Assembly: GCA_036379935.1 (NCBI GenBank)
Contig: DASVFT010000016.1
Coordinates: 1 to 37,782, forward strand
Source: JAOPZW01 sp036379935
Lineage (GTDB): Bacteria; Actinomycetota; Thermoleophilia; Solirubrobacterales; Solirubrobacteraceae
DNA: 37,782 nucleotides
Direction of reading: 5' to 3'
Shown here piece by piece: positions 1-6,660 of this stretch. The translations under genes and the position numbers were made by a program. How positions within the stretch are numbered: position 1 is the stretch's first letter; each line of letters opens with the position of its first letter. The notes under the pieces are model-generated. The model was not told where the DNA came from, did no database searches, and worked only from the letters and a program-made list of their open reading frames with translations.

Positions 1-617
1 GTCCCGTGTGCGCGGTCAGCTACGACGACGTGTGCAAGGTGGCCGGCACGCTCGCCACGCAACCGAAGGTCGTCGCCCTCGATCCGCATACGCTCGGCGA
101 GTCCTTCGGCGACGTGCGCACCATCGCCCAGCTCACCGACCGGCGCGACGCGGCGCTCGACCTCATCGCCCGCCAGCGCGCGCGGGTCGACGCCGTGCGG
201 ATCGCCGTGCGCGGCGCCGAGCGCGTGCCGGCGGTGGCCATCGAGTGGTTCGACCCCGTGTTCGTCGCCGGGCACTGGACGCCGCAGCTCATCGAGATGG
301 CCGGCGGCATCGACGTCCTCGGCTTCGCCGGCGAGCACTCCGAGCGCGTCACCTGGGAGATCGTGGCCGCCGCCGAGCCGCGCGTCGCGGTCTGCGTCCC
401 GTGCGGGTACGACGCCGAGCGCTCGGCTGAGGAGGCGCGGGCCCACGCCGACGCGCTGCGCGCCGTCGGGGTGCAGCGCGCGGTGGCCGTCGACGCCGCC
501 GCCTACTTCTCGCGCCCCGGCCCGCGCCTGGTCGACGGCCTCGAGCTCATGGCCCACATCCTGCACCCCGACCGCGTGCCCGAGGCGCCGGGGGCCGTGC
601 ACGAGATCGCGCTCTAG
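1..617 (+). CDS. Cobalamin-binding (BtuF-like) substrate-binding protein, 3' part
   Basis: The gene enters from the left edge, and the reading frame is open from base 3. The visible 204 residues match the C-terminal two thirds of BtuF/FecB-type periplasmic-binding-fold proteins that bind vitamin B12 or a related corrinoid for an ABC importer. Family signatures seen are CAVSYDDVC near the edge, VAIEWFDPVFVAGHWTPQ (first-lobe end plus hinge), the following EMAGG and the C-terminal ELMAHILHPD. No membrane segment is visible, and the N-terminus that would show a signal peptide or its absence lies outside. Many actinobacterial members are stand-alone and may be cytosolic, so transport is inference. 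The stop codon TAG forms a CTAG that is also the stop of the convergent rhomboid gene. Confidence 0.8.
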   Translation, partial: PVCAVSYDDVCKVAGTLATQPKVVALDPHTLGESFGDVRTIAQLTDRRDAALDLIARQRARVDAVRIAVRGAERVPAVAIEWFDPVFVAGHWTPQLIEMAGGIDVLGFAGEHSERVTWEIVAAAEPRVAVCVPCGYDAERSAEEARAHADALRAVGVQRAVAVDAAAYFSRPGPRLVDGLELMAHILHPDRVPEAPGAVHEIAL

Positions 618-1405
618 GCGACCGACAGCGCGCCGACGACGGCGACCGCCGCCAGCACGAGGCATGCCACGTAGCCGAGCCACGGCATGCGGCGCCTGGC
701 GGCCAGCTCGAAGGCGATGCCGACGAGCACGCCGCCCGCCAGGCCGCCGAGGTGACCGCCGATCGATATGCCGCTGAGCACGAACGAGAGGCCGAGGTTG
801 AGGAGGATGAGCACGCCGATGTCGGTCTGGAACGGGTTGATCCCGCGCGCACGCAGCTCGACGGCCGCGGCACCCATCAGGCCGAAGACGGCGCCCGACG
901 CGCCGACGGTCACGGCGTCGGGCGAGAGGAGGATCGCCCCGAACGAGCCCCACAGCAGAGCGGTGAAGTAGAGCGCCGCGAAGCGCCGCGAGCCCAGCGT
1001 CGGCTCGAGCATGTTGCCGAGCAGCCACAGCAGGTACATGTTGAAGAGGATGTGGAAGATGCGGCCCGACCCGACGGCGTGCAGGAAGCCGCCGGTGACC
1101 AGGCGCCACACGTCGCCGTCCGCGACCGCGGGCCCGAAGAGGGCGAGGTCGTAGTAGAGCCGGTCGGGACTGCTGAGGCTGCCGGTCGCGAAGTACAACG
1201 CGACGCAGGCGATGATGAGCGCGACGGTGACCCGCGGCTCGCCGCGCGTGGAGGCCATCGTCCGCACCTGCGTGCGCTGTCGCCCGCACTCCGGGCAGCG
1301 CATCCCCACCGGGGTGGGCGTCATGCAGTCGGGGCAGATCGGCCTGCCACACGAGGAGCAGGACACGCCCGTCTCGCGCGACGGGTGGCGGTAGCAGGTC
1401 GCCAT
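614..1405 (-). CDS. Rhomboid-family intramembrane serine protease with N-terminal zinc-binding region
   Basis: 263 residues. Residues 1-45 carry a cysteine-rich B-box/zinc-ribbon-like segment (SCSSCGRPICPDC, then RCPEC), followed by about six or seven hydrophobic helices. Rhomboid hallmarks are present: the H...N pair in helix 2 (FHILFNMYLLW), the nucleophile motif GASGAVFG, and the catalytic histidine in GGHLGGLAGG. Rhomboids cleave transmembrane helices within the membrane. The ATG at 1405 is preferred over a non-ATG codon seven residues upstream, because the protein then starts MATCYRHP as in homologous zinc-finger rhomboids. A TAGCTT -10-like element lies 11 bases upstream. The gene sits 60 bases after a RskA-type membrane anti-sigma gene on the same strand, so the anti-sigma is a possible substrate (inference). 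The zinc-finger partner is unknown. Confidence 0.92.
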   Translation of the reverse strand: MATCYRHPSRETGVSCSSCGRPICPDCMTPTPVGMRCPECGRQRTQVRTMASTRGEPRVTVALIIACVALYFATGSLSSPDRLYYDLALFGPAVADGDVWRLVTGGFLHAVGSGRIFHILFNMYLLWLLGNMLEPTLGSRRFAALYFTALLWGSFGAILLSPDAVTVGASGAVFGLMGAAAVELRARGINPFQTDIGVLILLNLGLSFVLSGISIGGHLGGLAGGVLVGIAFELAARRRMPWLGYVACLVLAAVAVVGALSVA

Positions 1406-1426
1406 GCCGGCGCCGGAAGCTATCAA

Positions 1427-1460
1427 CCGGCGCGTCCGGTCCCGGTCAGGAGCGCGCCGG
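1427..1460 (-). terminator. Stem-loop after the anti-sigma gene, possible terminator
   Basis: CCGGCGCG at 1427-1434 and CGCGCCGG at 1453-1460 form a perfect 8-bp stem with an 18-base loop, just past the rskA-like stop codon. No T-run follows on the minus strand, so intrinsic termination is uncertain. If active, it would separate the anti-sigma gene from the rhomboid gene. Confidence 0.3.
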
Positions 1461-1465
1461 CCGAC

Positions 1466-2227
1466 TCACGCCGTGCGCGCCGCGATGACCGGATCGCTCG
1501 TCGGCGCCATCGAGCCGCCGTCGGGCTCGGCGGTCACCAGCACCTGCTCGACGCCCTTCAGGCGACCGCGCTGGATCTCGACATCGGCCCGGCCCTGCGC
1601 GTCGACGCGGAAGAGCGCCGTCGTGGGCGTCGGGTCCTGCGCGGGACGCTTGAGCCACACCTGGTAGACCTTGCCGCTGGGCGGAGGGGGCATGCCGCTG
1701 ACCATCAGCTTGCTGGCCTTGTCGGAGAGCTCCAGCGCCGCGCGCGCCTGGGGGGCGGAGGCCACGAGGACCGTGCCCTGCACGGTCCTCGCGTTCTCGC
1801 CTCCGGACAGCAGGAAGCCGGCGGCGATGCCGACCGCGATCAGCACCGCGGCGGCGGCCGCGTGCAGGGGCCGCACCGCGAGCAGCGGGCGGCGCCACCA
1901 TGGGCGGCGCGCCGGTGCGGCGCTCGTGTCACCGGCCGCTGCGGCCATCGCGTCAGCGGCCGCTGCGGCCTGCGCGCGGCCCTCGGCCGCCCCGAGCAGC
2001 TCGGCCTCGGTGCGGATGATGGTCATGATCCGGCCCTTGAGCTCCGGCGGCGGCGCGATCTGCACCGCCGCCAGCGGCAGCGCGTCGGCGGCCACGGTCA
2101 GGGCGGCGGCGCTCTCGCGGCACGCCTCGCAGCCTGCGAGGTGCTCCGCGAAGCGCTCGTGCTCGTCCTGCGGCAGCGCGCCCAGGACGTACGCGGCCAC
2201 GCTGTCGTGGTGCTCGCAGCCGATCAT
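1466..2227 (-). CDS. RskA-like membrane anti-sigma factor
   Basis: 253 residues. The N-terminal part has the zinc-binding anti-sigma signature H-x3-C-x2-C (HLAGCEAC, residues about 29-36), followed by the linker and one transmembrane helix around residues 128-146 (AVLIAVGIAAGFLLS). The C-terminal, presumably extracytoplasmic, domain has the RskA pattern (GKVYQVWLK ... LVTAEPDGGS). RskA-type proteins hold their ECF sigma factor at the membrane until proteolysis releases it. The start ATG overlaps the upstream sigma gene stop by four bases (ATGA), so the pair is translationally coupled and almost certainly a cognate sigma/anti-sigma pair. The stimulus is not visible. The rhomboid protease downstream may take part in its turnover. 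Confidence 0.92.
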   Translation of the reverse strand: MIGCEHHDSVAAYVLGALPQDEHERFAEHLAGCEACRESAAALTVAADALPLAAVQIAPPPELKGRIMTIIRTEAELLGAAEGRAQAAAAADAMAAAAGDTSAAPARRPWWRRPLLAVRPLHAAAAAVLIAVGIAAGFLLSGGENARTVQGTVLVASAPQARAALELSDKASKLMVSGMPPPPSGKVYQVWLKRPAQDPTPTTALFRVDAQGRADVEIQRGRLKGVEQVLVTAEPDGGSMAPTSDPVIAARTA

Positions 2228-2787
2228 GGCGTCGCCTCAGCGAAGCCGCCGAGCTGGCCGCGGAGCTTCTCCAGTCCCAATCTCATCCGTCCTTTGACCG
2301 TCCCGATCGGCGTGTCCAGCATCGAGGCGATCTCGCTGTGCGTGAAGCCGCCGAAGTACGCGAGCTCGATCACCTTGCATTGCTCGGGCGGCAGCGTGCC
2401 GAGCGCCTGGCGCACGTCGCGCGCCTCGTCGCGCCGCGCGGCCTCGACGTCCGTGCGCTCGGGCGCCTCGAAGCGCTCCTCGATCCCCTCGTCGCTGGCG
2501 CGGCGGCGGTCGTGGACCATCGAGCGCCGCAGCGCGTCGATGGCGCGGTTGTGCACGATGCCCAGCACCCATGTCCGCACCGATCCGCGGGTGCGGTCGT
2601 AGCGCGCGCCGGAGCGCCACAGGCTGAGGAACGCCTCCTGGACCACGTCCTCGGCCACGTTGCGCGTCCCGGTCATGCGGTAGGCCAGCGAGAACGCCGC
2701 CGTGGCGTGACGGTCGTAGACCACCTCGAAGGCCTGTGCGTCGCCGCGGCGCACGAGTTGCATGAGGTCCTCGTCGGCGAGCTGCAC
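2224..2787 (-). CDS. ECF RNA polymerase sigma factor, SigK-like
   Basis: 187 residues from the chosen GTG. Region 2 covers about residues 18-85 (FEVVYDRHATAAFSLAYRM, EDVVQEAFLSLW, RGSVRTWVLGIVHNRAIDALR). Region 4 covers about residues 125-180 (LPPEQCKVIELAYFGGFTHSEIA, then DTPIGTVKGRMRLGLEKLR). The resemblance is to SigK-group ECF factors, which pair with RskA anti-sigmas, and an RskA-like gene follows with ATGA overlap. Start choice: an ATG at 2796 is possible, but a TAGGAT element (2795-2800) overlaps it and lies exactly 7 bases before the GTG at 2787, matching the leaderless pattern of neighbouring genes. Acts on RNA polymerase; its regulon is unknown. I found no clear SigK-type (CCATCC...) promoter upstream. 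Confidence 0.92.
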   Translation of the reverse strand: MQLADEDLMQLVRRGDAQAFEVVYDRHATAAFSLAYRMTGTRNVAEDVVQEAFLSLWRSGARYDRTRGSVRTWVLGIVHNRAIDALRRSMVHDRRRASDEGIEERFEAPERTDVEAARRDEARDVRQALGTLPPEQCKVIELAYFGGFTHSEIASMLDTPIGTVKGRMRLGLEKLRGQLGGFAEATP

Positions 2788-2794
2788 GAGCGCC

Positions 2795-2800
2795 ATCCTA
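2795..2800 (-). promoter_or_regulatory. -10 element TAGGAT for the SigK-like gene
   Basis: On the minus strand TAGGAT is followed by 7 bases and then GTG (2787). No Shine-Dalgarno sequence fits either candidate start. The spacing would place transcription initiation at or next to the start codon, i.e. a leaderless mRNA. Confidence 0.45.
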
Positions 2801-2845
2801 AGGATGTCGGTACGCGGCCCCGGGCGCTTTGGATCACATCGACAA

Positions 2846-2885
2846 GGGGCCCGCCTCCGGCGGCCACATGGCCGCTTCCGGCCCC
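2846..2885 (-). terminator. GC-rich stem-loop after the small membrane protein gene
   Basis: An inner 6-bp stem GCGGCC/GGCCGC (2860-2875, loop ACAT) is enclosed by GGGGC (2846-2850) pairing with GCCCC (2881-2885). It lies immediately downstream of the stop at 2887 on the minus strand. There is no clear T-run after it, so this is a plausible but unproven terminator separating the two sigma units. Confidence 0.35.
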
Positions 2886-2886
2886 G

Positions 2887-3237
2887 TCAGCGCCGGTCGA
2901 CCAGGCGCCTGACCTCGTCGCGCGCCGAGCGCACCGTGCGCTCGGCCAGTTCGAGGCCGTGGACGTGCTTGCGCTGCTTGCGGTGCTGGCTGCGCACGCG
3001 CAGGATCACGAGGCCGACGCCGGCGGCGGTGCCGATGGCCACCGCGGCGACCGGGCGCACCCAGTTGCGCGGGTCGCGCATGGCGGCGAGCTCCCAGGAG
3101 TCGAGCTCCTCGGCGGCGAGGTCGGTGAGCTCCTGCAGCGTCGTCTCGAGACGCGTGGCCAGGCTCTCGGGCGGCTCGACGGGCCGGAACGCCTGACGCA
3201 ACAGGACTTCGATGTCGGCGGCCATCGGATCGCTCAT
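2887..3237 (-). CDS. Small single-pass membrane protein coupled to an ECF sigma gene
   Basis: 116 residues, not a recognised family. Residues 1-60 are acidic and helical, with a proline-containing FRPVEPPESLATRL segment of the kind seen near the N-terminus of several membrane anti-sigma factors. One transmembrane helix spans about residues 64-82 (VAAVAIGTAAGVGLVIL). The tail is very basic (RSQHRKQRKH, then RTVRSARDEVRRLVDRR). By the positive-inside rule the tail should be cytoplasmic. No zinc-binding H-x3-C-x2-C motif is present. The ATG lies one base after the stop of the ECF sigma gene, so the two are translated together. The likely role is a non-canonical membrane regulator of that sigma factor (inference). 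Confidence 0.8.
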   Translation of the reverse strand: MSDPMAADIEVLLRQAFRPVEPPESLATRLETTLQELTDLAAEELDSWELAAMRDPRNWVRPVAAVAIGTAAGVGLVILRVRSQHRKQRKHVHGLELAERTVRSARDEVRRLVDRR

Positions 3238-3238
3238 G

Positions 3239-3766
3239 TCAGCTCACCCCTCCCTTCGCGGCGACGATCTCCTCGAGCTGCTTGATCGCGCGGTGGATGA
3301 GCACCTTGGTGGCCCCGTCGCTGCGACCCATCGTGCGCGCGATCTCGCGGTTGTCCATCCCCAGCGCGAAGCGCATGATCAGCGCCTCGCGGCGATCGTC
3401 CGGCAGGTCCCTGACCCCGTCGAGGATCCGCGCCAGCTCGTCGCGTCCCTCGACCAGGTCCTCCGTGGTGTGCAGCGCGCTCAGCGTCCCCGTGTCCTCG
3501 ATCGGGGTCTGCGGCTTGCGCGCCCGGTCGCGATAGAGGTTGGCCGCCAGGTTGTGCGCGATGCGGATGAGCCACGGGCGCAGCGGCCGGCCGTCGGATT
3601 CCTGCTGGGCTCGCTCGTAGTGGCGATAGGCCTGCAGGAAGGTCTGCTCGGTCAGGTCCTCCGCGTCGTGGTGGTTGCCCACCCGGTAGTACGCGTAGGA
3701 GTAGACGTCCCGTAGGTGCGCCCGGTAGAGCTCCGAGAACTCCTGATCGAGCTGGGCTTTGTCCAC
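3239..3766 (-). CDS. ECF-type RNA polymerase sigma factor
   Basis: 175 residues. Region 2 is at about residues 8-75 (FSELYRAHLRDVYSYAYY, DAEDLTEQTFLQAYRHY, RPWLIRIAHNLAANLYRDRAR). Region 4 is at about residues 115-170 (LPDDRREALIMRFALGMDNREIA, then RSDGATKVLIHRAIKQLEE). The GTG at 3766 is chosen because a TACGCT -10 element sits 7 bases before it and the protein then begins VDKAQLDQEF. An open frame continues upstream antisense/in phase but loses all sigma similarity. The gene follows plsC by 14 bases and is followed by the small membrane protein gene after one base. A second, SigK-like sigma/anti-sigma pair lies directly downstream. Target promoters are unknown. Confidence 0.92.
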   Translation of the reverse strand: MDKAQLDQEFSELYRAHLRDVYSYAYYRVGNHHDAEDLTEQTFLQAYRHYERAQQESDGRPLRPWLIRIAHNLAANLYRDRARKPQTPIEDTGTLSALHTTEDLVEGRDELARILDGVRDLPDDRREALIMRFALGMDNREIARTMGRSDGATKVLIHRAIKQLEEIVAAKGGVS

Positions 3767-3773
3767 GCATGGG

Positions 3774-3779
3774 AGCGTA
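3774..3779 (-). promoter_or_regulatory. -10 element TACGCT for the ECF sigma gene
   Basis: TACGCT on the minus strand, then 7 bases, then GTG (3766). It lies just before the plsC stop codon region, so the sigma gene may have its own leaderless transcript in addition to read-through from plsC. No Shine-Dalgarno sequence is visible. Confidence 0.45.
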
Positions 3780-3780
3780 C

Positions 3781-4497
3781 TCAGGCAGCGCGGGTGCGCC
3801 GCGCGCGGGTCGGGTGCGTGGTGGCCGCCGGCGCCGTGGGCGTCCCGCCGAGCCACTCCCACTGCAGCTCGACGCACGGCCAGATGCGGTCCGTCACCGC
3901 GCCGGCCAGCGCCGGGCTCGGCGACTGGAGCTTCGGGAAGGTCAACGGCGCGCCGGCGCGGATGCTCACCTTGTGCGGCCGGATGCGCCAGCGGTTGCGG
4001 ACGGCCTCGGTGCCGTGAACGGCCACCGGCACGACGGGCGCGCCGGTCTCGAGCGCCAGGCGGCCCACGCCGCGCTTCGGCATGGCCAGCGCCCCGGGCC
4101 TGATGCGGGTGCCCTCCGGGAAGATGAGGACGCCCTCGCCGCGCTCGAGCAGCGCCCGCGCGGTCGCCATCGCGTCGCGGTCCCCGCCGTGACGATCGAT
4201 CGGGAAGGCGCCGAGCGAAACCAGGAGCCACGCGAGGGGACGGTTGACGAACAGCTCCTTCTTGGCGACGAAGTAGATCGGGCGCCGCGCCATGACGGCG
4301 ATCACGAACGGATCCAGGAACGAGCGGTGGTTGGAGGCGAGGATCACGGGACCCCGCGCCGGGATGTGCTCGCGGCCGATGCGGCTCAGGCGGAAGTACA
4401 GATGGAAGAACGGCTGCAGGACCGCGCGCAGGAGCCAGTACACGATCGGGTTGACCCCCCGACCGCGCGCACGTTCGAGGAGCGCCTCGCGGTCCAT
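3781..4497 (-). CDS. plsC: 1-acyl-sn-glycerol-3-phosphate acyltransferase family protein (PlsC-like)
   Basis: 238 residues. The acyltransferase motifs occur in order: NHRSFLDPF (H-x4-D catalytic pair, about residue 56), the glycerophosphate-binding region FPIDRHGGD, FPEGTRIRPG (about residue 128) and a following VPVAVHGTEA. The family transfers an acyl group to lysophosphatidic acid or related acceptors at the cytoplasmic membrane face. An amphipathic/hydrophobic stretch near residues 18-35 could anchor it. The exact acceptor cannot be told from sequence, because PlsC-like paralogues are common in actinobacteria. It is the first gene of a minus-strand unit with an ECF sigma factor and a membrane protein, which suggests envelope or membrane-stress control. 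An ECF-like promoter precedes the ATG. Confidence 0.9.
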   Translation of the reverse strand: MDREALLERARGRGVNPIVYWLLRAVLQPFFHLYFRLSRIGREHIPARGPVILASNHRSFLDPFVIAVMARRPIYFVAKKELFVNRPLAWLLVSLGAFPIDRHGGDRDAMATARALLERGEGVLIFPEGTRIRPGALAMPKRGVGRLALETGAPVVPVAVHGTEAVRNRWRIRPHKVSIRAGAPLTFPKLQSPSPALAGAVTDRIWPCVELQWEWLGGTPTAPAATTHPTRARRTRAA

Positions 4498-4503
4498 GTG
4501 TCG

Positions 4504-4532
4504 GATACGTCTCGTGGGTGGGCACGGTTACA
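4504..4532 (-). promoter_or_regulatory. ECF-type promoter candidate upstream of plsC-sigma unit
   Basis: On the minus strand, TGTAACC (4526-4532) is followed by 16 bases and CGTATC (4504-4509), then 6 bases and the plsC ATG (4497). An AAC-containing -35 and a CGT-containing -10 are typical of ECF sigma promoters, and the unit encodes an ECF sigma, so autoregulation is plausible. The -35 overlaps the -10 of the divergent gene at 4529-4534. Confidence 0.4.
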
Positions 4533-4534
4533 GT
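4529..4534 (+). promoter_or_regulatory. -10 element TACAGT for the 4541 gene
   Basis: TACAGT is followed by exactly 6 bases and the ATG at 4541, with no Shine-Dalgarno sequence. This is a leaderless arrangement. Confidence 0.5.
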
Positions 4535-4540
4535 TCACCG

Positions 4541-5086
4541 ATGCCGATCGATCGCGCACGGACCGCCCGAGGAGCCCTTGCCGGCGCCATCGCGGCCGGG
4601 ACCTGGTCGGCCCAGGCCCGGCTCGAGACGCGCGCCTTCGGGACGTCCTACTCCGATGAGGCAGTGCTCGGGAAGGCGATCACGCGCGGCCCGGCGTGGC
4701 CGCTCGTCGGCTTCGGCCTGCACCTCGTCAACGGCGCCGTGGTCGGCGCGGCCTACGCCAACCTGGCGCCGCGCCTGCCGCTCCCGTCGTGGGCACGAGG
4801 ACCGCTGGTGGCGATGGTCGAGCACCTCTCGACCTGGCCGATGACGGTGGCCGTGGACCGTGTGCACCCCGCGCGCGCCGACCTTCCCGACCTGTGGGGC
4901 AACCGCCGCGCCTTCGCCCAGGCCACCTGGCGCCACCTCGTCTTCGGCGTGGTCCTCGGTGAGCTCGAGCGGCGGTTCAACGGACCGCCCGACGCGCGCG
5001 TCCCGCCCTTCGAGCACGTCGTCTCCTCCAACGGCCACGGCAGCCTCGAGCACGCGGTCGGCGCCTCGGAGGCCACCCCGGACTGA
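4541..5086 (+). CDS. Hypothetical integral membrane protein
   Basis: 181 residues, family not firmly recognised. The layout resembles small actinobacterial proteins with glycine/alanine-rich amphipathic helices (GALAGAIAAGTWSAQ near the N-terminus; GFGLHLVNGAVVGAAYANL about residues 48-66; a third around MVEHLSTWPMTVAVD; and a fourth in WRHLVFGVVLGELERRF). This arrangement is seen in DUF1440/YagU-like membrane proteins, but that link is tentative. The C-terminal 40 residues are hydrophilic. The ATG at 4541 is chosen because a -10 element ends 6 bases before it and upstream in-frame sequence is antisense to plsC. It is divergent from plsC across 43 bases and sits just upstream of tRNA-Thr. Confidence 0.75.
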   Translation: MPIDRARTARGALAGAIAAGTWSAQARLETRAFGTSYSDEAVLGKAITRGPAWPLVGFGLHLVNGAVVGAAYANLAPRLPLPSWARGPLVAMVEHLSTWPMTVAVDRVHPARADLPDLWGNRRAFAQATWRHLVFGVVLGELERRFNGPPDARVPPFEHVVSSNGHGSLEHAVGASEATPD

Positions 5087-5091
5087 GACCC

Positions 5092-5164
5092 GCCGGAGTA
5101 GCTCAGCTGGTAGAGCAACCGCCTTGTAAGCGGTAGGTCAGGGGTTCGAGTCCCCTCTCCGGCT
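5092..5164 (+). tRNA. tRNA-Thr (anticodon UGU)
   Basis: A 73-base cloverleaf. The acceptor stem GCCGGAG pairs with CTCCGGC, the D-arm is GCTC/GAGC, the anticodon stem ACCGC/GCGGT holds loop CTTGTAA (anticodon TGT, reads ACA), and the T-arm AGGGG/CCCCT has TTCGAGT. The discriminator base is T, and CCA is not encoded. A threonine tRNA close to the sigH/rlmB region recalls the tRNA-Thr near rpmG-secE-nusG in other actinobacteria, but those genes are not seen here. Confidence 0.96.
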
Positions 5165-5221
5165 TCGCGCGTCGACCGTCTGCGGAGGCGGCTTCGGTCG
5201 CGCGGTAACGTGAGGACGACC

Positions 5222-6259
5222 ATGGATTGGAGAAGCCGTGCGGCCCTGGTGGGGGCGTCGCTGGCCGTGGGGGCCGGCGTGGTTGCTCCGCCAGTGGCGA
5301 GCGCCGCCACGGTCACCGTCACGGGCGACGACGGGAACGCGGTCGCCCTCGCGGGGCCGCTCAACATCCGCAACATGAGCCCACGGGTGGCGGTGACGCT
5401 TGCGAGCGGCGAGCACTACGGGTTCACGGTCACCGGCCCCAACGGCGCCCAGGTCTCCTCGCCCGACACCTGCGTCGCGGCCGGCGACCCGCCGCGCACG
5501 GTCGACTACGTGGGCAACGGGGCCTACACGGTCAACCTCACGCGCTACGCCGGCGTGAGCTGCACCGGCGGGGCGAGTACGACCGCGCTGCCCTTCACCA
5601 TCACGGCCTCGGTCGCGCTCGGGCAGCCGCAGAGTGCGGTGCTGACGCGCAAGCCGGGCGAGGTGGTGCCGAACACGGTGTCGCTGCCGATCGATCTGAA
5701 TCCCGGTGCGCTCGCGCATGAGGTGTTCGTCGCGCGCAACGTGCAGGTCAATCCCGACGGCTCGCTGCCGGGGGCGCCGGTGGCGCTGTTCCCCGACGCC
5801 GCCAGCAGGACCGTGCCGGTCCGGCTGGACCAGGGGCCCGGGAGGTACGTCGTCGTCGCGCGCGCCAAGGGCTTTGCGGGCCTGAGCACGCCGAGCGCCT
5901 TCACGGCATGGAGCGCGCCGGCCAGCATCCAGGCCTTCGCTCCCTTCGACCTCCAGAAGTTCACGTGGACCGATCAGCGCGGGCCGAGCTATCGGTTCGC
6001 GGCGGTGATCCGAGCGACGGGGGCTTCGGGGCGCGTGAACGTGGCGATCGGACGCGGGACGAAGGGCAGGTACCGGTCCTACGGAACGGCGAAGATCCGC
6101 AGGCATCGGTTCTCCAAGCGCTTCCGGCTCACCGGCGCCGGCACCTACCGCATCCGCTTCAAGTACAAGGGCAACGCCACCGTCGCCGGCGGCTTCGAGG
6201 TGCACGAGTTCCGGGTCACCCGGCGGACGTTCTTCCGCCCGGCCGCGATCGCGGGCTAG
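5222..6259 (+). CDS. Secreted protein of unknown function
   Basis: 345 residues. A Sec signal peptide is evident (basic MDWRSR, hydrophobic ALVGASLAVGAGVVAPP, cleavage after VASA around residue 28). The mature part is rich in Val, Thr, Gly and Ala in beta-strand-like alternation, suggesting Ig-like/beta-sandwich domains. The last about 90 residues are basic (RGTKGRYRSYGTAKIRRHRFSKRF) and resemble the basic beta-domains at the ends of many actinobacterial surface proteins. No enzyme motif is seen. The ATG at 5222 is preferred because AGGA lies 5 bases upstream; a GTG at 5210 is the alternative. A TAACGT element at 5206-5211 could be a -10. The gene follows tRNA-Thr by 57 bases. Confidence 0.75.
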   Translation: MDWRSRAALVGASLAVGAGVVAPPVASAATVTVTGDDGNAVALAGPLNIRNMSPRVAVTLASGEHYGFTVTGPNGAQVSSPDTCVAAGDPPRTVDYVGNGAYTVNLTRYAGVSCTGGASTTALPFTITASVALGQPQSAVLTRKPGEVVPNTVSLPIDLNPGALAHEVFVARNVQVNPDGSLPGAPVALFPDAASRTVPVRLDQGPGRYVVVARAKGFAGLSTPSAFTAWSAPASIQAFAPFDLQKFTWTDQRGPSYRFAAVIRATGASGRVNVAIGRGTKGRYRSYGTAKIRRHRFSKRFRLTGAGTYRIRFKYKGNATVAGGFEVHEFRVTRRTFFRPAAIAG

Positions 6260-6270
6260 CGGCCGGCGAC

Positions 6271-6651
6271 CTACGAGGCGTCGGCCGAGGTCCAGGCGTC
6301 GCCGCGGCGCGCGAGCAGGATCTCCTCTGATCCCACGTCGGTGACCACGCGGAAGAGGGCTTGGTCGTGCTCGGTGCCGGGGCGATCGATGACCTTCAGC
6401 AGCTGGAGCTCGCGCACGTCGACCGGCGAGCGCGCCGCGAAGGCGTCGCGCGCCGCCGCCTCGAGGGCCGCGCGCTCCCAGCCGCGGTCCGCGGCGCGGG
6501 CCTGTGCCAGCGCGCGGTCCGCCTCGAGCAGGGTGGCGCGCAGGTCGCCCGCCTCCTCGCGGGTGCGCCGCGCGTTGGCCACCAGGCCCCCGACAAACAG
6601 TAGGACCAGCAGCGAGACGACGACGATGACGATGATCGCGAAGGTGCTCAC
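6271..6651 (-). CDS. Small N-terminally anchored membrane protein
   Basis: 126 residues, not recognised. An N-terminal transmembrane helix (FAIIVIVVVSLLVLLFVGGL, residues 4-23) is followed by a charged, probably coiled-coil segment (about residues 28-75, rich in Arg, Glu and Ala) and a short C-terminal region ending SEEILLARRGDAWTS. It starts with GTG nine bases downstream of the sigH stop on the same strand, so it is likely the last gene of the rlmB-sigH unit. Function cannot be assigned; the topology would place the coiled-coil part on one side of the membrane like a small scaffold or regulator. Confidence 0.7.
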   Translation of the reverse strand: MSTFAIIVIVVVSLLVLLFVGGLVANARRTREEAGDLRATLLEADRALAQARAADRGWERAALEAAARDAFAARSPVDVRELQLLKVIDRPGTEHDQALFRVVTDVGSEEILLARRGDAWTSADAS

Positions 6652-6660
6652 GCCGTCGGA

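Noticed and set aside
2797..2886. SigK-type promoter (CCATCC...CCGAAT) in front of the SigK-like gene
   Set aside because: Only a GATCC and a CCGACA with about 20 bases between them were found; spacing and -35 do not fit.
5165..5205. Bulged stem after tRNA-Thr as a terminator
   Set aside because: CGCGCG...CGCGCG with a 3-base bulge, long loop and no T-run; not convincing.
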